From NCBI RefSeq assembly GCF_007994985.1, contig NZ_VOQF01000006.1:124001-188000 (forward strand): a DNA stretch of 64,000 nt. Reading direction: 5' to 3'. Of the stretch, positions 9,242 through 17,618 are shown in pieces (the first letter of the stretch is position 1; each line of letters begins with the position of its first letter). Made by a program: the position numbers and the translations under genes. A model generated the notes under the pieces. The model made no database searches. It was not told the origin of the DNA and saw only the letters and a list, made by a program, of their open reading frames with translations. Origin of the DNA: Metabacillus litoralis. GTDB taxonomy: Bacteria > Bacillota > Bacilli > Bacillales > Bacillaceae.

Positions 9242-9297
9242 TATAAGACGCTTCATAATAGAAGGTGAAAATACCTTCTATTATGAAGTGTCTTATA
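9242..9297 (-). terminator. 25-bp stem hairpin between binding-protein and permease genes
   Basis: The 25-nt arms 9242-9266 and 9273-9297 match at every position except one, which still forms a G-U pair, around a 6-nt loop. There is no T-run, so it is more likely an mRNA processing or stabilising hairpin than a full terminator. Confidence 0.6.
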
Positions 9298-9328
9298 CGA
9301 TATTGGTAAATTAGTAGATTAAATGTAT

Positions 9329-9367
9329 GAGCAAACAAAGTAGCAAAAATCGCTACCTCGTTTGCTC
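9329..9367 (-). terminator. Hairpin just after the binding-protein gene
   Basis: GAGCAAAC pairs with GTTTGCTC, with an inner TAGC/GCTA pair. It lies 17 bases past the stop codon and probably protects the 3' end of the binding-protein message or partly terminates transcription. Confidence 0.5.
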
Positions 9368-9383
9368 ACTTTCTTACTATTAA

Positions 9384-10706
9384 CTATTCTGCTCTTGCTT
9401 CTTCCCAAGCAGCTTTTGAATCATTGATTACTTCTTCCCATGTAGCTGCATCGCTCAAATATTTTTGGATATTAACACCAAGTTCATTTTGAGCCCAGTT
9501 TAATGGATATCCACTGAATGTCCAACCAATTGTTTTTCCTGCTTCTGCATACTCATAAATTGATTTTGAAAGTGGATCTGTAATTTTTGAAGCATCATAA
9601 CCTTCATAAGCTGGGATGAATTTAAAGTCACTAACAACAGCTTCTTTACCTTCATCAGAAGTATATAACCAATCTAGGAATTTCTTAGACTCTTCTACTA
9701 CTTTTTCATCTTTGTTCTTATTTACAGCCCAGTACATTGGAACACCTACAGGAATTGAATCCTCTTTATATCCTGGAACTGGTATTGGTAAAATACCAAC
9801 TTTGTTATTAGCTAACTCTTCGTCAATACCTGCGATAGATCCGTATACCCAGTTACCTTGTTGAATAATAGCAACTTTACCTGTAGAGAATAATTCTTCT
9901 ACTTGTTGTGAATAGTCAAGACTTACAACAGGTTGAACTGAGAATTTGTTTTGTAAATCGATAAAGTTTTTCATTGCATCTGCATATTCAAAACCAATTG
10001 TGTCAGACTCGTAAGCCTTAGTTACATTACCGTCAAATTCTGGAGCAATAAATGCATTTGCTAAATGTTGACCAGTTACCCAAGTCTCTTTAGCTGGGAA
10101 AGCAAATACTGCATCTAAACCTAAGTCACCTTTTTTTCCATCTAATGTTGCAACAGCTTCTTCTAATGAAGCCATATCTTTAATTGTTGTAGGATCAATT
10201 CCCGCTTTTTCGAATATTTCAGTGTTGTAAATTAAACCATAACCTTCTTGGTTAAATGGTAATCCATATGCTTTATCTTCTTTAGTAACTCCGTCAAGAG
10301 TTCCTTCAAGCGCAACTCCTGCTGCTTGAGTATCTGTTAAATCAGCTAAGCTATCTTCCCAGTCAATAACATCAGTAGGACCACCGATATTGAAAATTGC
10401 TGGCTCATCACCTGAAGCAAATTTAGATCTTAATGCTGCACCATAATCTTCTCCGCCACCAACAGTTTGAATGTTGATTTTAACGCCAGGGTTTGCTTCT
10501 TGATATTGTTCAGCAACCGCTTCAAACTGATCTTTAAATTCTACTTTAAATTGGAAAATATCTAATGTTACTTCTTCTCCTTCAGCTTCAGTACCACCAG
10601 TGTCTGTGCCTTTTGTTTCATCAGAACCGCCAGAACAACCAGCAAGTACAACGCTTACAAGAAACATAATAGAGAAAAGCCCCAAGAATAATTTTTTACT
10701 ACTCAT
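9384..10706 (-). CDS. Extracellular sugar-binding lipoprotein of ABC importer (alpha-glucoside type)
   Basis: A lipoprotein of about 440 residues in the family 1 extracellular solute-binding group (MalE/MsmE-like). It has a lipoprotein signal ending in the lipobox LAGC, then a Gly/Ser/Thr-rich linker and the binding fold. The start used is ATG 10706, preceded by GGGGGTAAAAACA; the upstream in-frame ATG (10721) would place this site inside the gene. It heads an operon with two permeases, a LacI regulator and a GH13 glucosidase, suggesting maltose or malto-oligosaccharide uptake. A cre-like site and LacI-type dyads lie upstream. Confidence 0.92.
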   Translation of the reverse strand: MSSKKLFLGLFSIMFLVSVVLAGCSGGSDETKGTDTGGTEAEGEEVTLDIFQFKVEFKDQFEAVAEQYQEANPGVKINIQTVGGGEDYGAALRSKFASGDEPAIFNIGGPTDVIDWEDSLADLTDTQAAGVALEGTLDGVTKEDKAYGLPFNQEGYGLIYNTEIFEKAGIDPTTIKDMASLEEAVATLDGKKGDLGLDAVFAFPAKETWVTGQHLANAFIAPEFDGNVTKAYESDTIGFEYADAMKNFIDLQNKFSVQPVVSLDYSQQVEELFSTGKVAIIQQGNWVYGSIAGIDEELANNKVGILPIPVPGYKEDSIPVGVPMYWAVNKNKDEKVVEESKKFLDWLYTSDEGKEAVVSDFKFIPAYEGYDASKITDPLSKSIYEYAEAGKTIGWTFSGYPLNWAQNELGVNIQKYLSDAATWEEVINDSKAAWEEARAE

Positions 10707-10727
10707 TGTTTTTACCCCCATTTTTTA

Positions 10728-10741
10728 TTTATGCGCTTTCA
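10728..10741 (-). promoter_or_regulatory. cre-like site before the alpha-glucoside operon
   Basis: TTTATGCGCTTTCA resembles the CcpA consensus TGNAANCGNWNNCA. It lies about 25 bp upstream of the start codon, close to the ribosome binding site, consistent with carbon catabolite repression. Confidence 0.5.
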
Positions 10742-10746
10742 GTTAG

Positions 10747-10881
10747 AAAAAACGTTTGCACAATTACTCTAAAAAAAACATAGTTACTTTTAAAACAGAT
10801 TAACATGAACACACTTAAATCTTTGTTATCTTATTTTAATTTTATGTAATCTATGTGCACTTAATTGCGAAATCGTTTGCA
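10747..10881 (-). promoter_or_regulatory. LacI-family operator candidates
   Basis: TGCGAAATCGTTTGCA (10866-10881) is a near-perfect dyad around a central CG, and AAAAAACGTTTGCA (10747-10760) shares its CGTTTGCA half. Their 119-bp separation would allow looping by the LacI-type regulator encoded in the operon. CcpA is the alternative binder. Confidence 0.5.
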
Positions 10882-10965
10882 CTAACCTTGCAATAAAAAT
10901 ATAACACACATATTTAATCCGCACAATATTTTTTTGAAATTTTTTTAATAGATTACTATAACCTT

Positions 10966-10998
10966 AAAAAACCACTTCAATCAGCAGATCAAAGTGGT
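10966..10998 (-). terminator. Terminator of the GlsB-like gene
   Basis: On the minus strand ACCACTTTG and its partner AAGTGGT form a stem directly followed by a T-run (TTTTTTAAGG). Confidence 0.6.
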
Positions 10999-11006
10999 CT
11001 TCATTT

Positions 11007-11261
11007 CTATCTTTTATTTTTACTCATTTTCATTATTAGCCCAACTAACAATACCACGATAATCGCCCCAATTAATGCTGGGATTATCGCTATACTGGCT
11101 AGCTTTGGACCAAAATCACCAAATATCTCTCCACCAAGCCAAGCTCCAATGATTCCTAATATAATATTCCCAATTACTCCACCTGGAATATCTCTTCCTA
11201 CTATTAAACCAGCTAACCACCCTAGCAATCCTCCAACTATTAGATAAAGAAGAAAACCCAT
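11007..11261 (-). CDS. GlsB/YeaQ/YmgE family membrane protein
   Basis: An 84-residue, Gly-rich hydrophobic protein with about three membrane segments. The family signature is GGLLGWLAGLIVGRDIPGG followed by GNIILGIIGAWLGG. These transglycosylase-associated or stress-response membrane proteins are widespread and of unclear biochemistry. The start chosen is ATG 11261, eight bases after GGGAG; an in-frame GTG upstream overlaps that site. The gene is monocistronic with its own terminator and has no evident link to the sugar loci. Confidence 0.88.
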   Translation of the reverse strand: MGFLLYLIVGGLLGWLAGLIVGRDIPGGVIGNIILGIIGAWLGGEIFGDFGPKLASIAIIPALIGAIIVVLLVGLIMKMSKNKR

Positions 11262-11433
11262 CGCTAACACTCCCTTTGTTCTTTAGCTTGTCTTTACACT
11301 CTTTATTCCCAGTTTACGATCAAAGAAAACCACTATATAATACGACATAGGATAACTATATTAAAACTTCAATGAAAAGACCTACTATTCTTTAGGATAA
11401 ACTCTTTTCAATATATGAAAGGACGTTATATAA

Positions 11434-12057
11434 ATGGGTACAATGGACAAGTTATACAATGTAGCTGAGTGGATTATGAGACTTTGTATAGTAAATTTAT
11501 TATGGTTTTTATTCACAATATGTGGACTGGTTGTTTTTGGATTATTTCCAGCTACAGCTGCTATGTTCACTATTACGAGAAAATGGACGTTAGGAGATTA
11601 TGATGTTCCTCTATTCAAAACATTTTGGTCTACATTTAAAAAGGAGTTTCTTCAAGCTAATGTATTAGGGATTATTTTTTATCTTATTGCTGGTTTACTT
11701 TATATTAATTTCTTGTATACGAAATCACTAACTGATGGAGCTTCAATACTTATGATTGGTGGATTTTTCTCACTTTGCTTATTTTTTGTGATACTGTTTA
11801 TTCACATTTTTCCACTTTTCGTACATTATAGATTAACAACTTTTCAATATATAAAACGTGCATTCCTTATTGGTTTAATTAAACCTCTAAACACTTTGTT
11901 AATGATTGTAGGCTCATATGCAATTTATTACATGCTTTCTTCAATACCAGGTCTGAATTTTTTCTTTCTTTTTAGCTCAATAAGCTTTTACTTATCTTGG
12001 ATGTCACTACGAACTTACAAGAAGTTTGAGCAACAAGAAGCGGAAAGTACCTTATAA
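11434..12057 (+). CDS. DUF624 (YesL-like) membrane protein
   Basis: A 207-residue integral membrane protein with about five hydrophobic segments. The DUF624 signature is LYNVAEWIMRLCIVNLLWFLFTICG, then FPATAAMFTITRKWTLGDYDVPLFKTFWSTFKKEF (positions ~25-75). Family members, such as B. subtilis YesL, usually lie beside carbohydrate ABC importers and YesMN-type regulators; their function is unproven. The alpha-glucoside operon is just upstream. A paralogue is at 31701-32393 in the araR-araM locus. The start follows AAAGGACG with a 9-nt gap. Confidence 0.85.
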   Translation: MGTMDKLYNVAEWIMRLCIVNLLWFLFTICGLVVFGLFPATAAMFTITRKWTLGDYDVPLFKTFWSTFKKEFLQANVLGIIFYLIAGLLYINFLYTKSLTDGASILMIGGFFSLCLFFVILFIHIFPLFVHYRLTTFQYIKRAFLIGLIKPLNTLLMIVGSYAIYYMLSSIPGLNFFFLFSSISFYLSWMSLRTYKKFEQQEAESTL

Positions 12058-12093
12058 AGTAATGTTTTTTCCAATTAGATTGTTGCTATAATG

Positions 12094-12140
12094 AAAAAAT
12101 AGGCTACCTGTTTCTTAAGATACTTGGTAGCCTATTTTTT
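12094..12140. terminator. Bidirectional terminator after the DUF624 gene
   Basis: AAAAAATAGGCTACC pairs exactly with GGTAGCCTATTTTTT, giving a strong stem with T-runs on both strands. Confidence 0.85.
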
Positions 12141-12339
12141 TATGGTCATATGGTAAAAATTCTAAGTCATGTATCATTTCGAAAGAAACTACCTTATAAT
12201 GCATAGTTCATACCTTTGTCTATATATTGTGAATATTATTTGATGATTAATAGCTAATAGTTTACAAGATTATTCTTTGCGTTATGATAGAAGAAATAAG
12301 ATATTTAAAAATTGATTTATTTATAATGAGGTATGCTAC

Positions 12340-13044
12340 ATGAAAATAATATGTTTTGGTGATAGTCTCACAAGAGGCGTATCTATCGTAAAAGGAAGAT
12401 TAAGAATTTTAAAGGAAAGTTACCCAACTTCTTTACAAGAATTATTCTCGAGCAATAAAAATGAGGTTACAGTTGTAAATAAGGGTGTATTTAATGATAA
12501 CTCTGACTTACTATTGGAAAGACTTGAAAAAGATGTTATACATGAAAAACCAGATTATGTGATTGTAGGTGTTGGAGGAAACGACTGTAATTTTAACTGG
12601 GAAGAAGTTGCTAATAATCCTTTAAATGAGCATAAAGCAATTGTTCCGCTAGATCGTTACTTACACAATATTAAAACAATGATTAACCAAATATCTCAAA
12701 GTGGTATTACACCCGTAATTTCTACACTTCCACCTTTAGATCCAGTTCGATATTATAAAAATATTTCAGAAAAATATAGTCCTTCAATTAGCCATTGGAT
12801 CAGTCAAGTTGGAGGAATAGACTATTGGCATGGAGTTTATAATCATCATTTAAATCAATTAGCAGAAGAGTTAAATATAATGAAAATTGATGTGAGAACA
12901 GGAATTAAAAAAGCGGGAAACTTAGTTGATTTAATAAGTGATGATGGTATTCATCTTACTGCTGAGGGATATAAAGCTTTGAGTGCAGAAATTCATCGCA
13001 ACCTACTAAGCACCATAGCTTTACAAAATAAAAAGCTTTGTTAA
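12340..13044 (+). CDS. SGNH/GDSL-type hydrolase (esterase)
   Basis: A 234-residue cytoplasmic SGNH hydrolase with no signal peptide. Block I is FGDSLTRG (nucleophile Ser near residue 9), block III GGNDCNF holds the oxyanion Asn, and block V DGIHLT supplies the catalytic Asp-His pair. Such enzymes remove acetyl or other acyl groups, and in polysaccharide islands they often deacetylate imported pectic oligomers (YesY/RhgT-like); that role is inferred here. The start follows GAGG. The gene is transcribed toward repeat copy 2. Confidence 0.85.
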   Translation: MKIICFGDSLTRGVSIVKGRLRILKESYPTSLQELFSSNKNEVTVVNKGVFNDNSDLLLERLEKDVIHEKPDYVIVGVGGNDCNFNWEEVANNPLNEHKAIVPLDRYLHNIKTMINQISQSGITPVISTLPPLDPVRYYKNISEKYSPSISHWISQVGGIDYWHGVYNHHLNQLAEELNIMKIDVRTGIKKAGNLVDLISDDGIHLTAEGYKALSAEIHRNLLSTIALQNKKLC

Positions 13045-13160
13045 AAAATCTCTTTTATGGCACGGTTATTCAAGCAGTAGTCACATGTCTATTAACAGAA
13101 TACTACAAGGTACTAAACAGTAAGCTTTAACATAATCGCTGAAGTAAAAACAATTTGAAA

Positions 13161-13505
13161 AAGAGGCTGTCACATAATTAAAGAAATCATACAAAAAAAC
13201 GAATAAATCTAAATTCAGTAAACTGAAAGAAATAAGTTCGTTCCATTACCCTGCAGACACTCCATTCGCCGGGGAGGAAGCTGAGCCTCCTCGCTACGCT
13301 TGCGGGGTCTCAGCCTTTCCTCTTCTCCCGTAGGAGTCAAGTGTCTTCCGCTCCATTCCACTAGTTCTTAAAAATAGTATACAAAATCAAAAAATCTATT
13401 GAAGACTGCAAATAAAAACCCGAACTATTAGGCGAATGACTAATTGAAATATCACCTAATTATTCGGGTTTATTATTAGTCTAAATACTTATGCCCCAGC
13501 CTCTT
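13161..13505 (-). repeat. ~350-bp intergenic repeat with terminal inverted repeats, copy 2 (inverted)
   Basis: This is the same element as 4075-4425 in reverse orientation. Its outer ends are AAGAGGCTGTCACATAA and TTATGCCCCAGCCTCTT. The AT-rich dyad CCCGAACTATTAGG/CCTAATTATTCGGG is at 13418-13468 and the GC-richer block at 13255-13360. It fills the gap between two convergent genes, so its hairpins may act as a bidirectional terminator. Confidence 0.85.
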
Positions 13506-13540
13506 TTTCTCATATCACATAGTGCCATATGACACATTAA

Positions 13541-14290
13541 TCATTTCCTTTTTAAGTAATTAAAACTTCTTTCAATACTTTCAAACGCAGGTCGACGGCA
13601 AACATCTTGCTCTACAATCCACCATTCAACGTTAAGTTCATTCCCTAGTTCAAGGATTGCATCAATTTCCACTCCACCAGTTCCAAGCTCAGCAAAAAAC
13701 TTCTCATCATCTGTTGTCATATCTTTTAAATGAACGAGAGGTGTTCGACCTTTATATCGATTTAACCACTCTACAGGATCTTCTTCGACTTTTGTGAGCC
13801 AATAAACATCTAGCTCTGTATGAAGATTTTCGGCATTTGTATCATTAAAAATTGACTCTAAAGCTGTTCTACCATCCTGTAATTTCTGAAGTTCAAAATC
13901 ATGATTATGATAGCAAAGAGTAATTCCTTCTGCTTTTAGCTTTTCACCAGTTTCATCTAAAAAGGAAATTAGTGATTGATAATCTTCTTCACTTCTCTGA
14001 TCCTCTGCTAAATAGGGACAAACAACATACTTGCTGCCTATGATTTTCTGATCATTAATCACTTGATTTAAATTATTTTTAAGTTCTTCTAGTGAAATAT
14101 GGCTTGATGCTGCTTTTAAATTGTTATGATCTAACAATTCCTTAACCTCTTGAGCATCTAGACCCTCAAAACCTGCAAATTCTACACCATCAAACCCAAT
14201 TTCAGCTACACGCTGTAGTGTACCAGCAAAATCTTTTTTTGTTTCCTCACGTAATGTATATAACTGAATAGCTATTGGAATATTTGTCAT
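13541..14290 (-). CDS. Sugar phosphate isomerase/epimerase family protein (AP-endonuclease 2-like TIM barrel)
   Basis: A 249-residue xylose-isomerase-like TIM barrel protein. It begins IPIAIQLYTLREET and carries the conserved GFDGVEFAGFEG, CYHNHDFE, ELDVYWLTKV and VHLKDM motifs, whose Glu, His and Asp residues bind the divalent metal. Family members isomerise or epimerise sugars or inositol derivatives; the exact substrate is not evident. It is divergent from the AraC regulator at 14475, which probably controls it. Confidence 0.87.
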   Translation of the reverse strand: MTNIPIAIQLYTLREETKKDFAGTLQRVAEIGFDGVEFAGFEGLDAQEVKELLDHNNLKAASSHISLEELKNNLNQVINDQKIIGSKYVVCPYLAEDQRSEEDYQSLISFLDETGEKLKAEGITLCYHNHDFELQKLQDGRTALESIFNDTNAENLHTELDVYWLTKVEEDPVEWLNRYKGRTPLVHLKDMTTDDEKFFAELGTGGVEIDAILELGNELNVEWWIVEQDVCRRPAFESIERSFNYLKRK

Positions 14291-14355
14291 AACTTCTACC
14301 CTCTTTCATTTATTATTTTCTGCGTTTTCATATAACTAAAAAATAGAATATTTCG

Positions 14356-14369
14356 TTCAAACGTTTATG
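14356..14369. promoter_or_regulatory. Possible cre site between isomerase-like and AraC genes
   Basis: TTCAAACGTTTATG has the central CG and flanking A/T pattern of a CcpA site and lies in the divergent promoter region. The match is partial. Confidence 0.3.
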
Positions 14370-14474
14370 TCTTATTTACCTTTAGCTTAAACGATAAATT
14401 ACTGTTTGCAAATGAATGATATAATTAAAACATATACTATCTTCCTACTTTTATTCAAAGGAGTTTAGAAAAAT

Positions 14475-15245
14475 ATGATTAATATCGTGTTATGCAGTTT
14501 TTCCTATCATACGAGAAAGTTTCATTCTATTGATCATGCTGGATTTGATGATTATTTATTTCGTTTACAAACAGAAGGATCTTGTCAAATAACTGTAAAT
14601 AATAAAAAATATACGATTGAAAAAGGAGATCTTCTTCTTCTTAAACCAAAAGAACAATATGAATTAAACATAGAGGAGGGACAGAACAGTGGAGACTACT
14701 ATATTTTCTGTCGTGGAAGCTGGATTGATAATTGGTGGCACCATTCAAAGAAACCAACGGTATCACGAATAAAGTTAGACGATAAAATTTTGAATTTATG
14801 GAGATATCTCATCATTGAAGAACAACGACCATCTTCTGAGCAGGATAAAAATCTTAACGACTATTTAATGAAAGCCCTGTGTTTATTATTGGAGAGATAT
14901 GTAAATGAAACAACTATTGTTTTCAACCGCCCACCTGCAGTTACACGAATGATGCGTTATATTGAAGAAAGAGCATTATCACCACTAAAAATTGAGGAAG
15001 TAGCCAAACATGTTGAGCTTAGTGTTTCGAGAGCATCCTTTTTATTCAAGAATAGTGTTGGAAAAACGATGATTAAATATACACAAGAAATTCGCTTATC
15101 TTCAGCTCTTGACCAAATGAAATACACATCAAAATCACTTGAACAAATAGCCGTGAACTGTGGCTTTGGCAGTTATCCCTATTTTCATAAGGTATTTAAG
15201 AAAACATATGGTGTATCACCTGGTATATATAGACGTGAAGAATAG
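14475..15245 (+). CDS. AraC family transcription regulator (cupin sensor)
   Basis: A 256-residue regulator. The N-terminal AraC-type cupin (DDYLFRLQTEGSCQITVNNK, then KGDLLLLKPKEQYEL) would bind a small ligand. The C-terminal double helix-turn-helix covers about residues 160-254 (SPLKIEEVAKHVELSVSRAS; LEQIAVNCGFGSYPYFHKVF; GVSPGIYRREE). The start follows AAAGGAG. It is divergent from the sugar isomerase-like gene, a common activator-target arrangement. Confidence 0.9.
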   Translation: MINIVLCSFSYHTRKFHSIDHAGFDDYLFRLQTEGSCQITVNNKKYTIEKGDLLLLKPKEQYELNIEEGQNSGDYYIFCRGSWIDNWWHHSKKPTVSRIKLDDKILNLWRYLIIEEQRPSSEQDKNLNDYLMKALCLLLERYVNETTIVFNRPPAVTRMMRYIEERALSPLKIEEVAKHVELSVSRASFLFKNSVGKTMIKYTQEIRLSSALDQMKYTSKSLEQIAVNCGFGSYPYFHKVFKKTYGVSPGIYRREE

Positions 15246-15274
15246 ATTTATAAAGAAATACAGATAATTAAAAA

Positions 15275-15310
15275 TGGAGACTAGTATCAAATTGAATACT
15301 TTAGTCTCCA
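15275..15310. terminator. Terminator between convergent genes
   Basis: TGGAGACTAGTAT pairs with ATACTTTAGTCTCCA, followed by CTTTT on the plus strand. Confidence 0.7.
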
Positions 15311-15331
15311 CTTTTCTAAGCCTATTTTAGA

Positions 15332-15529
15332 TTATTTAGTTGGTTTTTCAGAGTCGCTTTTATCCATAGAAAGAAGATACGCTAAAACACCCGATAATAG
15401 CGATCCACCAAATGAAATTAAAATACGGTAATGTAGTGGAACTACAGAGTGATCTTTTGCTAATATCCATAAGGAAAGAATCCCAACAAAAATCATTGTC
15501 ATTATAATAGTAGTAAATCTCTTATTCAT
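15332..15529 (-). CDS. Small membrane protein of unknown function
   Basis: A 65-residue protein with two predicted membrane helices (about residues 7-24 and 34-53) and a charged C-terminal tail (MDKSDSEKPTK). I do not recognise the family. An AAGGAG-type site (AAGGAGTTTAAA) lies just before the ATG, supporting expression. It is a single gene between two terminators. Confidence 0.6.
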   Translation of the reverse strand: MNKRFTTIIMTMIFVGILSLWILAKDHSVVPLHYRILISFGGSLLSGVLAYLLSMDKSDSEKPTK

Positions 15530-15621
15530 TTTAAACTCCTTATCTCTTCAATCTTCTTTGTAATCATATCATACAAATAAAATTTACATATTGGTAGTCA
15601 AGAACGCAAAAAAACATAGAA

Positions 15622-15649
15622 GCTCCCATCTCATATCAGAGATGGGAGC
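15622..15649 (-). terminator. Terminator of the Cys-rich small gene
   Basis: GCTCCCATCT pairs with AGATGGGAGC as an 11-bp stem. On the minus strand it is followed after a few bases by TTTTTTT. Confidence 0.75.
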
Positions 15650-15690
15650 CTCACATTACGTAAATTCTTTAATTGATCTGATATAAATGT

Positions 15691-15948
15691 CTACCATTTA
15701 GCACCATGTGGACTCGGACACCGTTTAGTCGAAAATTTCGCACGATATTCAACAAGACAGCCACTATGTGAACATGTTGATCCATAAACAAGTGATGGAC
15801 ATGTTCTACATGCACTCATTCGTTCCTCAAAAACTTCATTTGAGACAATAATATTTTCAGAACCTTTGTGATTGGAAAGAACTCGATCAACTTCTTGTTT
15901 TTTAAGGATGACATTTCTCGTACAGCTTTTACAAACATTTGTGGTCAT
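15691..15948 (-). CDS. DUF6171-like small Cys-rich protein
   Basis: An 85-residue protein with three Cys groups: CKSC at residues 6-9, CRTCPSL near 47-53, and a later cluster (CSHSGCLVEYRAKF, then CPSPHG). The pattern fits DUF6171-type small proteins of Bacillaceae, which look like zinc-ribbon proteins; the role is unknown. The start follows GGCAGGGATGATTAT. It lies 24 bp downstream of the GH51 gene on the same strand, so it may be read with the arabinose genes. Confidence 0.7.
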   Translation of the reverse strand: MTTNVCKSCTRNVILKKQEVDRVLSNHKGSENIIVSNEVFEERMSACRTCPSLVYGSTCSHSGCLVEYRAKFSTKRCPSPHGAKW

Positions 15949-15972
15949 ATAATCATCCCTGCCTTTTACTTT

Positions 15973-17457
15973 TTAAATCGTTAGTAACACAACTGACATT
16001 GGCGGTAATGTAACCACTAGTTGTTCATTTTCAATTTTAAATTCTGTAAATTCAGTTGTTGTAACTAAGTCAGGTTGTTCAAATGTATTGTGAGCATCAA
16101 TTGTATCAGCTGTAAGGATGGTACCAGTAATACCTGAAATATCTTCTTTCAATCCACGAAGCTGAAGTGTGATTGTTGATGATTCTTTATGGTCAATATT
16201 ATATAAACTAATATTGACTTTTCCTTCTTTATCTTTAGATGCTGAAACAGAAACTTGCTCAACTTCTTGATCATTGTATTTGTATGTTCCTACAGTTGCA
16301 TCAACAGAAAGTAATGTTGCATCTTGGTGTACCTTATACATATCAAAAACATGATATGTTGGAGTTAAAATCATTTTATCTCCTTCAGTCAACACCATTG
16401 CTTGAAGAACATTTACCGTTTGTGCGATATTTGTCATTTGTACACGATCACAATGCTTATGGAAAATATGGAAATGAACAGCAGCAACTAATGCATCGCG
16501 TATTGTATTTTGTTGATAAAGGAACCCAGGATTTGTTCCAGGCTCAACATCAAACCATGTTCCCCACTCATCAATAATCATGCCTACACGCTTTTCTGGA
16601 TCATATTTGTCCATAATTGTACCATGCTTTGTAATCAACTCATCCATATGTAAAGCTTTCTGCATTGTAATAAACCATTCATCTTCAGGGAAATTGGTTG
16701 CAGATCCTTTGCCTAACCAGAAATCACCAGGAATTGTATAATAGTGAAGACTTAAGCCATCCATTAAATTTCCTGCTTCACGCATTAATACTTCTGTCCA
16801 ATTATAGTCATCTACATTTGCTCCACCAGCAATTTTGTAAAGCTTGTTGTCGCCATAATTTCTTACATATGTTTGATAACGACGATATAAATCTGCATAA
16901 TATTCAGGTCGCATATTTCCACCACAACCCCAGTTTTCGTTACCAACACCAAAATATTTAAGGTTCCAAGGTTTCTGTCTACCATTTTCTTGGCGCCAGT
17001 TTGCCATTGGTGATTCACCATCAAATGTCATATATTCAACCCACTCAGACATTTCTTGTACAGTCCCACTACCTACGTTTCCACAGATATAAGGCTCAGT
17101 ATTTAACAAATCGCATAGTAGCATAAATTCGTGTGTACCAAAATGGTTGTTTTCCACAACTCCACCCCAATGAGTGTTAACCATACGTTTACGTTCGCTT
17201 CTTGGACCGATTCCATCCTTCCAGTGATATTCATCAGCAAAACAACCACCAGGCCAACGAAGCACAGGTATATTAATTTGTTTTAATGCTGCTAATACAT
17301 CATTTCTAATTCCTTTAGTATTAGGAATCGGTGAATCTTCTCCAACCCAAATTCCTTCGTAAATACAACGACCTAAATGTTCTGCAAAATGTCCATATAT
17401 ATTACGATTAATTGTTCCCTTGTTTATATCAGTATTAATTACAACTGTGTTTGTCAT
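15973..17457 (-). CDS. GH51 alpha-L-arabinofuranosidase
   Basis: A 494-residue cytoplasmic exo-enzyme that removes alpha-L-arabinofuranosyl units from arabino-oligosaccharides. GH51 features are the start [33 protein letters not shown], the acid/base GNENWG (Glu174) and the nucleophile IIDEWGTW (Glu297). There is no signal peptide. It lies just after araA but behind a terminator-like hairpin (17559-17608), so it may depend on read-through or its own promoter. A second GH51 (25925-27427) is clearly divergent in sequence, suggesting different linkage preferences (AbfA versus Abf2 of B. subtilis). Confidence 0.95.
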   Translation of the reverse strand: MTNTVVINTDINKGTINRNIYGHFAEHLGRCIYEGIWVGEDSPIPNTKGIRNDVLAALKQINIPVLRWPGGCFADEYHWKDGIGPRSERKRMVNTHWGGVVENNHFGTHEFMLLCDLLNTEPYICGNVGSGTVQEMSEWVEYMTFDGESPMANWRQENGRQKPWNLKYFGVGNENWGCGGNMRPEYYADLYRRYQTYVRNYGDNKLYKIAGGANVDDYNWTEVLMREAGNLMDGLSLHYYTIPGDFWLGKGSATNFPEDEWFITMQKALHMDELITKHGTIMDKYDPEKRVGMIIDEWGTWFDVEPGTNPGFLYQQNTIRDALVAAVHFHIFHKHCDRVQMTNIAQTVNVLQAMVLTEGDKMILTPTYHVFDMYKVHQDATLLSVDATVGTYKYNDQEVEQVSVSASKDKEGKVNISLYNIDHKESSTITLQLRGLKEDISGITGTILTADTIDAHNTFEQPDLVTTTEFTEFKIENEQLVVTLPPMSVVLLTI

Positions 17458-17558
17458 CTTTTAACCCTACTTTCACTTTTTAATTTGGTTATTATAGTAA
17501 AGTCTGTTGCTCCTATTAAACTAAAAGCAGCAATTTTGTAAAAAGAAGCCTATAGTTA

Positions 17559-17608
17559 AAAAACGAGGTAACCCATCAAATTGAAGTATGATCGTTATCC
17601 TCGTTTTC
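17559..17608 (-). terminator. Terminator or attenuator after araA
   Basis: AAAACGAGGTAAC pairs with GTTATCCTCGTTTT, and on the minus strand GAGG/CCTC is followed by TTTTTTAAC. It separates araBDA from the GH51 gene. Confidence 0.75.
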
Positions 17609-17618
17609 ACAATAAATA

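Noticed and set aside
7473-10706. Missing ATPase gene as a sign of a broken importer.
   Set aside because: Bacillus importers of this class, including AraNPQ, normally share the MsmX ATPase encoded elsewhere; the same applies to abnEFJ.
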